Origin: Bacteroidia bacterium
GTDB lineage: Bacteria; Bacteroidota; Bacteroidia; Bacteroidales; Azobacteroidaceae
Reading direction: 5' to 3'
Length of the DNA: 47,930 nucleotides
Assembly (NCBI GenBank): GCA_025996865.1
Contig: BNTV01000021.1
Location: 1 to 47,930 of the forward strand
The notes under the pieces were generated by a model. The model ran no database searches. It saw nothing but the letters and a program-made list of their open reading frames with translations, and had not been told where the DNA came from. Below are positions 22,686 through 30,651 of this stretch, piece after piece. Every line of letters starts with the position of its first letter. Positions within the stretch are counted from its first letter, which is position 1. Position numbers and translations under genes: made by a program.

Positions 22686-23175
22686 AGGTGATTATTAATT
22701 ATTTACAAAGTACTACCTCCTACTTAAAAATTGATTCGTAAAAAGTAGTGAAATACAACATGAAAATAAAAACAGGAATAAATAAATTGAATTTCTTCTC
22801 TCTTTTGGCGACATTGTGTCATATCATTATGTCATACAGAAGAGGGGTGAATCTATATAAACTCCTTTTTATCAACCGACTACATGATTATTGTGTTTGT
22901 TTCCTTTTGGTATGTAACAAATGTATTTTAAAGAAAAAAGACTTTGCCAAACATAAAGTTAACACAAAAACCTTTTATCTTTCGCATGAAAAACCACTCT
23001 ATACACAACTTACAAGGGCAGTCCGGTTTCCCCACCCCTTTAGTTATTCCGCTTGACTTGGGGACAAACGGAGGAGGGGTAGTATAACGCCTGTACTTAT
23101 CGGAAGAAATAAAACTGGCTTTGCGGAGCATTAATTTACTGAAAACAAATAATTTATTTATTAAAATATAGTACT
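22686..23175 (+). other. Long leader/intergenic stretch before the peptide gene
   Basis: No gene is supported here. A 102-residue frame at 22748-23056 has no recognisable domain or signal peptide cleavage site, and a reverse frame (22928-23131) is proline-rich without a match I know. A GC-richer patch at about 23015-23085 differs in composition from its surroundings and may be a fragment of a mobile element. Confidence 0.4.
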
Positions 23176-23562
23176 ATGACTAAAAATATAAAAATATTAG
23201 GAATATGTATAGTGGTAGCCATTACTGGCTTATCAATAGAAAATGCCTTGACAGGACACGGAATCAAGGGTAACAAGAATTTGAATCCATCGGTTCTGGC
23301 AACCGGTTCAAATTCAGGATCCGGAAGCTGTACAAGTTCATGGCCGGGTGATTGCATCGCAACAGGAAACCATATCTATCAAATTCTATTAGAGCTAATA
23401 AAAGAATACCGTAAAAATATAAGTAGGGTTGGCAATCTCTGGTGTTATGATTATGTGCAAGAATGTCGTATTGATTGTAAGATTGGTGGTTCTACAACAT
23501 GCACTCCTGGTGGATTGTGGTACCTTTATGGATATGGTTGTTCTCTTTCTCTCATAAATTGA
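23176..23562 (+). CDS. Cysteine-rich secreted peptide, NVEALA-like
   Basis: A 128-residue precursor. The hydrophobic leader MTKNIKILGICIVVAITGLS is followed by a short polar stretch and NPSVLATGSNSGSGSC. This sits where NVEALA-family peptides of Bacteroidales have their NVEALA + G/S-rich + Cys segment, so VLA-TG could be the maturation site. Seven cysteines follow (SGSC, PGDC, LWC, QEC, IDC, TTC, YGC), consistent with a disulfide-rich or modified mature peptide. It stands directly upstream of propeller paralog 5, a common NVEALA neighbour. The family assignment is by resemblance and position; the canonical motif is diverged. Confidence 0.6.
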   Translation: MTKNIKILGICIVVAITGLSIENALTGHGIKGNKNLNPSVLATGSNSGSGSCTSSWPGDCIATGNHIYQILLELIKEYRKNISRVGNLWCYDYVQECRIDCKIGGSTTCTPGGLWYLYGYGCSLSLIN

Positions 23563-23575
23563 ATGAAAGATATTC

Positions 23576-23629
23576 GGAAAGCCGTATTGATCAATGACTG
23601 TCATAACGGCTTCCGGATACACTTTTTTT
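23576..23629 (+). terminator. Possible attenuator between peptide and propeller genes
   Basis: GGAAAGCCGT (23576-23585) pairs with ACGGCTTCC (23606-23614) with one bulged A and a 20-nt loop, followed 8 nt later by seven T residues. It is weak as a terminator but suitably placed to make the peptide message more abundant than the rest. Confidence 0.35.
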
Positions 23630-23646
23630 ATATTAAATTTCAAAAC

Positions 23647-24832
23647 AATGAAGCAAACAAGTTTATTGACAGTATTTTATCTTTTATTGATACAGGTCTG
23701 CACCGGTCAGGAACTTCCGGACTACACCTTAAAAGATGTTCCCATTGTAGTTGATCTTGATTCAATTCCAAATATTCAATTTGAATCGTTGAAATTCAAT
23801 AATATACAATATATTCCATTGGAAACATCCGAGGAATGCCTTATAGGACATGCCGATAAAACGCTGATAAGAAACAACAGAATTTATGTTGCCGACTTTC
23901 ATGTATCTATCGCTCTGTTTGTCTTTGATATGAATGGCAAATTTCTTTTCAAGATTTCCAAATTTGGACAAGGCCCAAGCGAATATGTCAGTTTCCGCGA
24001 TTTCGACATTCAAAGCAACGGTGATATATTTATGTTTGATCACTTCGGGAAGAAATTTCTGGTGTTTAATCAGGATGGGAAATTTTTGCATGATATCAGA
24101 ACAGACTACGCATTTTCTTCTTTTTGCATAGTTAAGGATAAGTTGTATTGGGCTAATCTGTATGATTCAGGAAAGAAGTTTTCCGCTCTGGCCGTTTATA
24201 ACATGTCGGATAAAAAGATAGGGTTTTTGCTAAAAAACAGGAAATTCCTGATGGGCGCTGATCAGTATAGCTACGTTTCGTACAAATTTTTCAGTTCCCC
24301 TCCGGACATAACCTACTATTCTCCCAGATTTTCCGATATAATCTATGCTATCGACGACAGGGGCATTCATCCTTTTATTGGCATCAAGGGCAAGAACTTG
24401 CGTTTACCACCGGAGCATATCATCAGGGAATGGGATTCAAAAATGACATCGAAAAATTTTTTTGACATGTCAGAAGATAAACTGTATTTCAAGGAAAACA
24501 CGCATATATACGAAACGGATAGATATATTGTTCTAAGGTGTATTAATGGAGCGCAATTTAATACCCTTCATCTTATATACAACAAACAATCCGGTACATT
24601 TTCCAGTACTTTAACTTTATTCTTTTATATTCACTTTTGCTCTAATGGCCCCATGGGAAGTACCGGAAAAGAATTTTTTAGCGTGATTAATTTTAATCCT
24701 GATAATAAGGAACACAAAAAACTCCTTGAATCGCGTGAAGAATTGAAAAACTGGAAAGAAGAGGATAATCCTGTAATTGTTTTATATGATCTTGATATGT
24801 GATATGTTATGAACAGGAAAATTGTATTTTTT
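23647..24832 (+). repeat. Long direct repeat, copy B (copy A at 20142-21327)
   Basis: The matching partner of 20142-21327, containing paralog 5 and the first 24 nt of the intact thioredoxin-like gene. Recombination between copies would remove paralog 4 and the peptide gene. Confidence 0.85.
23648..24802 (+). CDS. 6-bladed beta-propeller secreted protein (paralog 5)
   Basis: A 384-residue protein nearly the same as paralog 3, with the same leader ending VCTG before QELPDYTL. Differences include E for G in TSEECLIG, N for K in FDMNGK, H for Q in FDHFG, and NPDN for NPDI near the end. This is the propeller that sits in the intact operon order (peptide - propeller - thioredoxin-like - glycosyltransferases - signal peptidase), so it may be the parental copy. 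The stop is 6 bp before the thioredoxin-like ATG. Confidence 0.8.
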   Translation: MKQTSLLTVFYLLLIQVCTGQELPDYTLKDVPIVVDLDSIPNIQFESLKFNNIQYIPLETSEECLIGHADKTLIRNNRIYVADFHVSIALFVFDMNGKFLFKISKFGQGPSEYVSFRDFDIQSNGDIFMFDHFGKKFLVFNQDGKFLHDIRTDYAFSSFCIVKDKLYWANLYDSGKKFSALAVYNMSDKKIGFLLKNRKFLMGADQYSYVSYKFFSSPPDITYYSPRFSDIIYAIDDRGIHPFIGIKGKNLRLPPEHIIREWDSKMTSKNFFDMSEDKLYFKENTHIYETDRYIVLRCINGAQFNTLHLIYNKQSGTFSSTLTLFFYIHFCSNGPMGSTGKEFFSVINFNPDNKEHKKLLESREELKNWKEEDNPVIVLYDLDM

Positions 24833-25345
24833 ATTGTTTTGAGCGTATTGATACTCCTGATTGGGATACCATTGACTCTCAAACAGAACTGGAAACAGTT
24901 TTCGAACACAAAGAAAGAGCTGCGGCAGTCGTTATCAGGCGCCATTAATAATGTGAAAACATTTAACGAACGCGAAGAAATGTCATTGAAGCAGGTCATT
25001 GCCGACTCCGCCCGCATTATGTTCAGATTCCCGCCTAATTCCTGTTCATGTCATGAACTTGATTTTTCGGAGGCGGTAAGCCGTGCTAAAGAAGACTTTG
25101 GCGAAAACAGGGTTTTTGCAGTTATTGCGGCGAAAAATTCCAAAGAGATGTTCTTTTTCCGCGAACGGACGAAACTGTCCTGTCCCGTTTACAGCGCTAC
25201 CGATACCATATTTACCCTGTTTGAGGCGAGTCAAACTCCTTATGCCTGCATTGTTTTTCCGGACATGACCGCTCAAAACATCGTATCCGTCAATACCTAT
25301 AATATCAACGAACTGATCGCTTATGCAAAGAAAACTTTCCGCTGA
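24809..25345 (+). CDS. Membrane-anchored thioredoxin-fold-like protein
   Basis: A 178-residue protein with one N-terminal membrane helix (about 3-23, KIVFFIVLSVLILLIGIP), then a periplasmic domain. PPNSCSCHELDFSEAV places a C-x-C pair where thioredoxin-like reductases have C-x-x-C. It is followed by FAVIAAKNS and a late ACIVFPD strand that stands where the cis-proline loop would be. I read it as a divergent TlpA/redoxin-like protein, possibly handling disulfides of the cysteine-rich peptide. It overlaps the next gene by 23 nt. Short remnants of its 5' end follow paralogs 2, 3 and 4. Confidence 0.55.
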   Translation: MNRKIVFFIVLSVLILLIGIPLTLKQNWKQFSNTKKELRQSLSGAINNVKTFNEREEMSLKQVIADSARIMFRFPPNSCSCHELDFSEAVSRAKEDFGENRVFAVIAAKNSKEMFFFRERTKLSCPVYSATDTIFTLFEASQTPYACIVFPDMTAQNIVSVNTYNINELIAYAKKTFR

Positions 25346-26672
25346 TGCCAGGGCCTACCTGTTTCTATGCCTTGCCTGTTTGTTAGTCTATTTTCCGGTG
25401 CTAACCCTTGATTTTCAACGGGGCTGGGACGACGGTTGGATGGTGCTGAATCATTATACCGTTTTTGGTTTTACACCGGAAAACCTGAAAGCCGTTTTTA
25501 CCGAATTTTACGCAGCCCAGTATGGACCCGTTAATGAAGTAATCTATATGGCGATTTATGCCGCGTTCGGCGGATACAATCCTGTCGCATTCCACATTTA
25601 TCCGCTGCTGTTGCATATTGTCAACAGCTGTCTGGTATTGCTGTTCGTCCGACAACTTGTCGGCGGGCGTACAGATGTAGTAACCGCACGGTGGGTATCT
25701 TTTTTAACAGCGTTGCTTTTTGCCGTACATCCCCTGCAAGTTGAAACCATTGCATGGATAAGCGCCTCAAAAATACCCCTTTATACATTGTTCACATTGA
25801 TGGCCATGCTGACGTATATCCGCTACATACGCACCGGAAAAATCGGGTTTTATATCGGTACATTCCTCCTGTTTGTCTGTGCTTTCGGCAGTAAGGAACA
25901 ATGCGTAGTCCTGCCTGTCACGCTGATGCTCCTTGACTGGGCGCTTGATCGCACGTCCCTTGCCTGTGGAGAAAACAAGGGCGACAATCCCGTTGAAAAA
26001 AGGTCGTGGGGTTATCTGTTGCTCGAAAAACTGCCTTTCCTCTTCTTTGCACTCTTTGCCGGACTTGCCACTTATGTCAATCAGAGCGCTCACCTCATAG
26101 ACCAGTGGGCCGGTTATCCGTTCGGTCAAAGAATGGTATTTGCCTGCTATTCTCTGGTGGAATATCTTGGGAAACTGGCTTTTCCGGTAAATCTTCTTTA
26201 TCTGTATCCATTTCCAATGGCTCCGGGCAAGGAGCTTCCCGTTCATTTCTTCGTCTATCCGGTCGTTTTTGCGGCACTCATCCTATTTCTCGTCAAAGTA
26301 GTCAAACGCAGACACTGGTTCGTTATTTTCGGGTTGCTGTTTTTCCTCGTCAATATGGCGCTGATGTTGCATATTGTCGCCATGTCGCGTTTTTCCATAA
26401 TAGCCGACCGTTACGTATATCTCGGTTCCGCAGGAATATTTCTTATTGCCGCATGGTATGGAGTGTTATGGTTTCGTAAAAGGACGGGTACGGCAAGAAA
26501 AGGGATAATAGCCGTCGCAGTATGTTACCTGCTCTATTTGGGCGTATATGCCCATTTCCGTACATATACATGGAAAGACAGCGAAACGCTGAAAAAAGAA
26601 TTCAGGGAACTGATTAACGAAGATTTGTTGAAACAAACCCCAACCCCCGAAACACAAAACTCGAAACTTTAA
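25323..26672 (+). CDS. Polytopic GT-C-type membrane glycosyltransferase (TMTC/ArnT-like)
   Basis: A 449-residue protein with about ten membrane helices. The first loop after helix 1 holds LDFQRGWDDGWMVLNH, with the acidic pair typical of GT-C enzymes that use polyprenyl-phosphate sugars. FAVHPLQVETIAWISASK and the following SKEQCVVLPVTLMLLDW closely follow the TMTC/PMT-like pattern (VHPLHVESVAW, SKPMAVTLPVVLLLLD). No TPR repeats follow. The protein probably moves a sugar to a target on the periplasmic side. The last residues (TPTPETQNSKL) are encoded by a low-complexity repeat. It overlaps the previous gene. Confidence 0.65.
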   Translation: MQRKLSADARAYLFLCLACLLVYFPVLTLDFQRGWDDGWMVLNHYTVFGFTPENLKAVFTEFYAAQYGPVNEVIYMAIYAAFGGYNPVAFHIYPLLLHIVNSCLVLLFVRQLVGGRTDVVTARWVSFLTALLFAVHPLQVETIAWISASKIPLYTLFTLMAMLTYIRYIRTGKIGFYIGTFLLFVCAFGSKEQCVVLPVTLMLLDWALDRTSLACGENKGDNPVEKRSWGYLLLEKLPFLFFALFAGLATYVNQSAHLIDQWAGYPFGQRMVFACYSLVEYLGKLAFPVNLLYLYPFPMAPGKELPVHFFVYPVVFAALILFLVKVVKRRHWFVIFGLLFFLVNMALMLHIVAMSRFSIIADRYVYLGSAGIFLIAAWYGVLWFRKRTGTARKGIIAVAVCYLLYLGVYAHFRTYTWKDSETLKKEFRELINEDLLKQTPTPETQNSKL

Positions 26673-26706
26673 ACACAAAACTTTAAACTTTAAACTCAAA
26701 ACACTC
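26643..26706 (+). repeat. Low-complexity AAACTTTAAAC-type repeat between two glycosyltransferase genes
   Basis: AAACACAAAACTCGAAACTT and then repeated AAACTTTAAAC/AAACACAAAAC units fill the gap up to the GT2 start and encode the last residues of the upstream protein. Confidence 0.6.
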
Positions 26707-27477
26707 ATGAAAATAAGCCTGTTAAGCATACTTGTTCCTGTCTATAACGAAAGCGAGTGTCTGCCGCTGCTCTACGAAAAACTGTGCGAGGTAACGGCTG
26801 CATTGCCCTGCGCCACGGAAATACTTTTTGTGAACGACGGAAGTACCGACGATACGCTGGAACGTATCAAAACTCTGCAACAAAGCGACTATCGCATTGT
26901 TTACGTTGACTTGTCGCGCAACTATGGCAAAGAAACAGCCGTAAGTGCAGGTATTGACCACATCCGCGGCGATGCATTGGTGATACTCGACGCCGATTTG
27001 CAGGATCCGCCCGACCTTATGTTCAGCGCCAAAGCCATCGACGCGCTTCGTCAAATAAAAGAGAGCGAGCGCAATATGAAAGGGTTGTTTTCCTACATCG
27101 GATTCCGCAAGAAGTGCATTACTTATGAACAGCCGCCCCGAGCTGCAGGCAGCACCAAATGGAGCTTTCTTAAATTGCTTGATCTGGCGATAAAGGGCTG
27201 GACGTCCTTTTCGGTACTCCCTTTGCGTATTATCTCGTTCACCGGTGTTACCGTATCGGTCGCTGCCTTGTTCTATTTGTTGATAGTACTCCTTAAAGCG
27301 TTGGTTTTAGGCGATCCGGTAGGTGGCTATCCTTCCATGATGTGCGTCATACTTTTTCTGGGCGGTTTCGTGCTTCTTGCGTTGGGTATCATTGGAGAAT
27401 ATCTCGGCATTATTTATCAGGAAACAAAGAAGCGTCCCTACTATTTTGTGAATAAAGTATTGAGAATAGAGTCTTGA
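26707..27477 (+). CDS. GT2 polyprenyl-phosphate glycosyltransferase with an internal deletion
   Basis: A 256-residue GtrB/DPM1-like protein. The N-terminal half is normal: ILVPVYNESECLP, FVNDGSTDDTLE, DLSRNYGKETAVSAGIDH, DADLQDPPDL. After PPDL it jumps directly to FSAKAIDALRQIKESERNMKGL. In relatives about 55-60 residues stand between, including the YDVVYAxRxxRxGE and DTGDFRL segments that bind the sugar nucleotide and supply the catalytic acidic residue. The C-terminal half with two membrane helices (about 175-200, 215-235) is intact. The frame is kept, so a protein is made, but activity is doubtful. Normal family length is about 310. It overlaps lepB by 4 nt. Confidence 0.7.
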   Translation: MKISLLSILVPVYNESECLPLLYEKLCEVTAALPCATEILFVNDGSTDDTLERIKTLQQSDYRIVYVDLSRNYGKETAVSAGIDHIRGDALVILDADLQDPPDLMFSAKAIDALRQIKESERNMKGLFSYIGFRKKCITYEQPPRAAGSTKWSFLKLLDLAIKGWTSFSVLPLRIISFTGVTVSVAALFYLLIVLLKALVLGDPVGGYPSMMCVILFLGGFVLLALGIIGEYLGIIYQETKKRPYYFVNKVLRIES

Positions 27478-28190
27478 AGATTGTGGAAAAAACAAAAAAC
27501 ATAGCCAATATACTGTTGTGGACAGTCGTTCTGGTATTGCTGGCGAATGCGGTACGTCTGCGGATAGCCGGTGTATGCCTGATTCCCACCGACAGCATGG
27601 AGAATGCAATAATGGCAGGTGACCGGATTATGGTCGGCAAAGTCCGGCGCGGCGCAATAGGACGCAACGATGTGATAATATTCAGCCATCTCGACGGAAG
27701 CGGCGTTCAGTTGGTAAAACGGTGCGTCGGTCTTCCCGGCGATACGGTAGCGCTTCGGGAGGGTATCGTGTATGTCAATGGCGAGGCAATTGTCGTTCCT
27801 CCAACGGTGAAGGCGTCGCCGTCGGATCATGTTTCGGACTTCCCGCTCCGGAGTCTCGGATGGACAATAAACAATTATGGTCCTGTGGTTGCGCCCGCAA
27901 AAGGATTGTCCGTGCCGCTGGATTCTGTGAATGTAAATCTGTACCGGCATGTCATCGGGATGGAAAGGGTAGGGGATATTCAATATTCAGATACCCTGAT
28001 TGCGCATTACACATTCAAAACGGATGCTTATTTTGTACTTGGCGATCATCGCAACAATTCACTCGACAGTCGATACTGGGGATTCGTACCTGAAGATTCG
28101 ATCATCGGAAAAGCGCTACTGGTCTGTTTTTCGAGAGACGTGAATCAAAAACGAATTAGATGGGAAAGGGTTGGGAAAATCATACACTGA
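27474..28190 (+). CDS. lepB: Signal peptidase I, operon-dedicated
   Basis: A 238-residue S26 peptidase with one N-terminal membrane anchor (about 13-27). IPTDSMENAI carries the catalytic serine S41, LVKRCVGLPGDTV the general-base lysine K82, and GDHRNNSLDSRYWGFVP is box E. Threonine at position 39 replaces the more usual proline/glycine neighbours of the active site. It ends the peptide/propeller/glycosyltransferase operon through an ATGA overlap. Such placement suggests a specialised enzyme for the products of this operon, not the housekeeping signal peptidase. It is shorter than typical Bacteroidales housekeeping LepB proteins. Confidence 0.85.
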   Translation: MKIVEKTKNIANILLWTVVLVLLANAVRLRIAGVCLIPTDSMENAIMAGDRIMVGKVRRGAIGRNDVIIFSHLDGSGVQLVKRCVGLPGDTVALREGIVYVNGEAIVVPPTVKASPSDHVSDFPLRSLGWTINNYGPVVAPAKGLSVPLDSVNVNLYRHVIGMERVGDIQYSDTLIAHYTFKTDAYFVLGDHRNNSLDSRYWGFVPEDSIIGKALLVCFSRDVNQKRIRWERVGKIIH

Positions 28191-28310
28191 ATTACTGATT
28201 TTTTTGCAAATGTATAAAAAAAATACCATTTGTCAAATGCGGCTAAATCATTTTTTGAGTTGCTATGAAAAATAATTACTATCTTAGCCGACAAAATAAA
28301 AGCCAATATT

Positions 28311-28436
28311 ATGAGACGCAAAAAGAAAGAACCCCAGCCGGTAGAGCAATTATTTTCTACGGCAATGAGTATGCTTGTTCCGGCACATATACTGGAACAT
28401 TTTGAGATGTGGGATGCATCTGCATTATTGGTATAA
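28311..28436 (+). pseudogene. Transposase N-terminal fragment
   Basis: 41 residues: MRRKKKEPQPVEQLFSTAMS, then VPAHILEHFEMWDAS, then an early stop. This is the start of the N-terminal region protein of ISAon1-type elements. Confidence 0.65.
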
Positions 28437-28992
28437 AAATATTTTGAGCGATTATTTACCAGACAAACAGAGCGGTAAGTGGTGTTCGGAAAAGGTAGAA
28501 GTCGTTAATAAAAGGACGGAACAACTCTCAAAAGAAAAGAAACGGACACCGGAAGACAGGAAAATACTCTATGAAATTGAACTTTTACGACGGGTCTCGC
28601 ACGCCATAACCCAATCGCCTGACAAATGGAACCAAGAAATGCAAGAAACGATGGAACAAGTGTTTATGGAAAACAAAGACTTAAAAAACGCTTATCAAGT
28701 CAGTCAGGATTTTAAGCAATGGTACGCATACGAAAATACGGTAAAGTCAACTGAAAAAATAAAAAACAATCTGCAACAATGGTATCTGCAAGCCATGAAA
28801 ATAGATGAATATAAAAGTGTTATAAAAATGATACGCAAACATGAACCGGAAATAATCAACTACTTCAAACAGGGTTTGACCAATGCAAAAGCAGAAAATC
28901 TCAATGGTAAATTACAACGATTTGTTTCCGCTAACTATGGACTGAAAGACATGGATTTTTTCCTGTATCGTACTGCCGGGTATTTTTCATAG
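28414..28992 (+). pseudogene. Transposase C-terminal fragment (DDE domain end)
   Basis: About 190 residues from MHLHYWYKNILSDYLPDKQ to the end. It contains ILYEIELLRRVSH..SPDKW and the terminal TNAKAENLNGKLQRFVSANY, with the last acidic residue of the DDE triad followed by N-x-K, as in ISL3/ISAon1 transposases. The catalytic core upstream is deleted; the join with the N-terminal fragment is near 28410 and is out of frame. Confidence 0.7.
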
Positions 28993-29018
28993 CACATTCT
29001 AAAAAAAAATTAGCCTTA

Positions 29019-30070
29019 TCATTGCCCTTTCCCAAAACGCGAAGTATCCACTTCTTTTCTCTTTTCCTGTGAGATTTCGCCTCCGAATCTATAAGTAAAT
29101 GACAGAGAAATGGTTCGGGAATCGGGAAAAACTTTCATTCCGAAGTTTTGATTGGCGTACTGCATACGTACATCCGGCGACCATGTATTGAAAAAATCTT
29201 TTCCTTTCAGACTTAATTCGGCTTTTTTGTTTGCGAAAGTCCATTTGACGCCGGCATTGAGACGCCACATTCGACCTAAATCCATCGGGCCTTGGATATT
29301 TTTATCCGTATAAGCGGCCTCTACTTCGGCTTTAATATCCGGTTTGGAAGAAATGATAATTGTATTATTTGAACTCATATAGAAACCACATTTCTTTTTG
29401 TCGAAAGACAAATCATGGAAATGGCTGTTTTTGGCTTGGGCGTAAAAACCGCTGAAGGTGAAGCGCGGCAACCAAAAATCTTTTACGTTGAATGGTAATA
29501 CGATATTGCGACCGGCATGTTTTTCAGAAATTGCATCAGTTGTTCGGTGGTCATTGTGGTTGGTTTGCCGTTGATAATGACTGTCAGACTATTTGCGCCG
29601 ATAAGCATTAGTTGATCGCTTTGTTCCATTACGCCCGGCAATTGCAATAAGGACTCATACGCATTGTTTACGATTTTGTTTTCTACGAGGCGTTCCATAT
29701 CGTAAGTCATCAGACCATTAATGACTTGAACCATAGGTCGTTCCCCTTTGATTAGCACTTCATTCAATATATTTTCTTTTTCGGAGAGGAAAATTGTTCC
29801 GGCATCTTGTTTTGAAAAGGAATTTTCATAAGGCAAATAGAGTAAGTGTTGTACGATTAAACGAAATTCGGATAAATTCGACTGGAATTGAAATGTTCCC
29901 AAAGAATCGGTGTAAGTGGAACTGACAAAAGCCGAATCGGGCGTTTGCAAAACCACTGTTGCGTAATCGACAGGAGCGTTGTTTTTATCCGCAACTTTGC
30001 CTGTTATGATTTGAGCGTTAGCGGAAAACAATGTAAAAAGTAGTGCTATGATAATAACAATCTTTTTCAT
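29019..30070 (-). pseudogene. TonB-dependent receptor-like outer-membrane protein with a large internal deletion
   Basis: The 5' part from ATG 30070 encodes signal peptide MKKIVIIIALLFTLFSANA, a carboxypeptidase-like domain (ITGKVADKNNAPVDYATVVL), and a plug-like domain (VIKGERPMVQ type, LLQLPGVMEQSDQLMLIGAN, TVIINGKPTTMTTEQLMQFL). After NMPVA the frame breaks. The other frame continues as NIVLPFNVKDFWLPRFTFSG, then barrel strands up to a typical TISLSFTYRFGG and a short tail. Full relatives have about 800 residues, so roughly 400 are missing. The gene starts 1 nt after the ogt stop, so they formed an operon. Confidence 0.75.
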
Positions 30071-30071
30071 T

Positions 30072-30572
30072 TTATTCAGCTTCCAATTCCAACAAAAACT
30101 TTTTCCGCCAAAGCCCGCCGCCATAACCCGTTAATTGTCCGTTTGAACCGATTACGCGGTGACAGGGGACGACGATGGAAATCGGATTCATTCCGTTGGC
30201 ATTGGCAACCGCCCGGACAGCTTTCGGCATTCCGATAGCCGTTGATTGTTCTTTGTAAGAACGGGTTACGCCGTATGGAATTTCTTGCAACGCAGCCCAA
30301 ACTTCTTTTTGGAACGGAGTCCCATTGATGGACAGTTTTACGGTAAATTCCTTCCGTTTTCCTTCGAAATATTCTTTTAGTTGGGTTTCCAATTCGTTGA
30401 TATGCACATTATCATTGGGGATAATCGTGGCCTTTAATGTTTTGGCGAAAGATTCTAAACGTTTGTCCGCTGTCGGTTTGTCGGCAAAATCCAGCCAACA
30501 GATTCCATCTGCGGTAGCGGCTACATTCAAAAGCCCAACGGGAGAGTCGATTTTTTTTAAGTCGATTTGCAT
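30072..30572 (-). CDS. ogt: Methylated-DNA-protein-cysteine S-methyltransferase
   Basis: A 166-residue suicide repair protein that takes the alkyl group from O6-methylguanine onto its own cysteine. The motif ISIVVPCHRVIG places the acceptor at C137. TPFQKEVWAALQEIPYG and YKEQSTAIGMPKAVRAVANA provide the DNA-binding helix-turn-helix, and GQLTGYGGGLWRKKFLLELE closes the domain as usual. It is cytosolic and of normal length. It is transcribed leftward from a good promoter at 30616-30647. Confidence 0.93.
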   Translation of the reverse strand: MQIDLKKIDSPVGLLNVAATADGICWLDFADKPTADKRLESFAKTLKATIIPNDNVHINELETQLKEYFEGKRKEFTVKLSINGTPFQKEVWAALQEIPYGVTRSYKEQSTAIGMPKAVRAVANANGMNPISIVVPCHRVIGSNGQLTGYGGGLWRKKFLLELEAE

Positions 30573-30615
30573 GTGTTTGTGATTTAATGAGTATTTTGTT
30601 ATAAAAAATTTACAA

Positions 30616-30647
30616 CAAAAATACTCATTTTTTTTATATAATTCAAA
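30616..30647 (-). promoter_or_regulatory. ogt promoter
   Basis: Complement of 30644-30647 (TTTG), 20-nt spacer, complement of 30616-30623 (TATTTTTG). Confidence 0.65.
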
Positions 30648-30651
30648 CCGG

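Larger units (their letters stand above)
28241..29015 (+). mobile_element. Internally deleted ISAon1/ISL3-like insertion sequence
   Basis: The ends are related inverted repeats. GGCTAAATCATTTTTTGAG at 28241 leads to TGCTATGAAAAATA ending at 28274; the complement of 28981-29015 begins GGCTAATTTTTTTTTAGAA and continues to the same GCTATGAAAAATA. Two transposase fragments lie inside. The remaining 775 bp is well short of a complete element, so it cannot transpose on its own. No target duplication is evident. Confidence 0.75.

Noticed and set aside
22748..23056. 102-codon frame in the long leader of the peptide operon
   Set aside because: No recognisable domain, no clear signal peptide cleavage and no paralog in the array; kept as unannotated leader.
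25767..26246. 159-codon reverse frame opposite the GT-C gene
   Set aside because: Antisense shadow of a membrane protein gene; charged composition mirrors hydrophobic codons.
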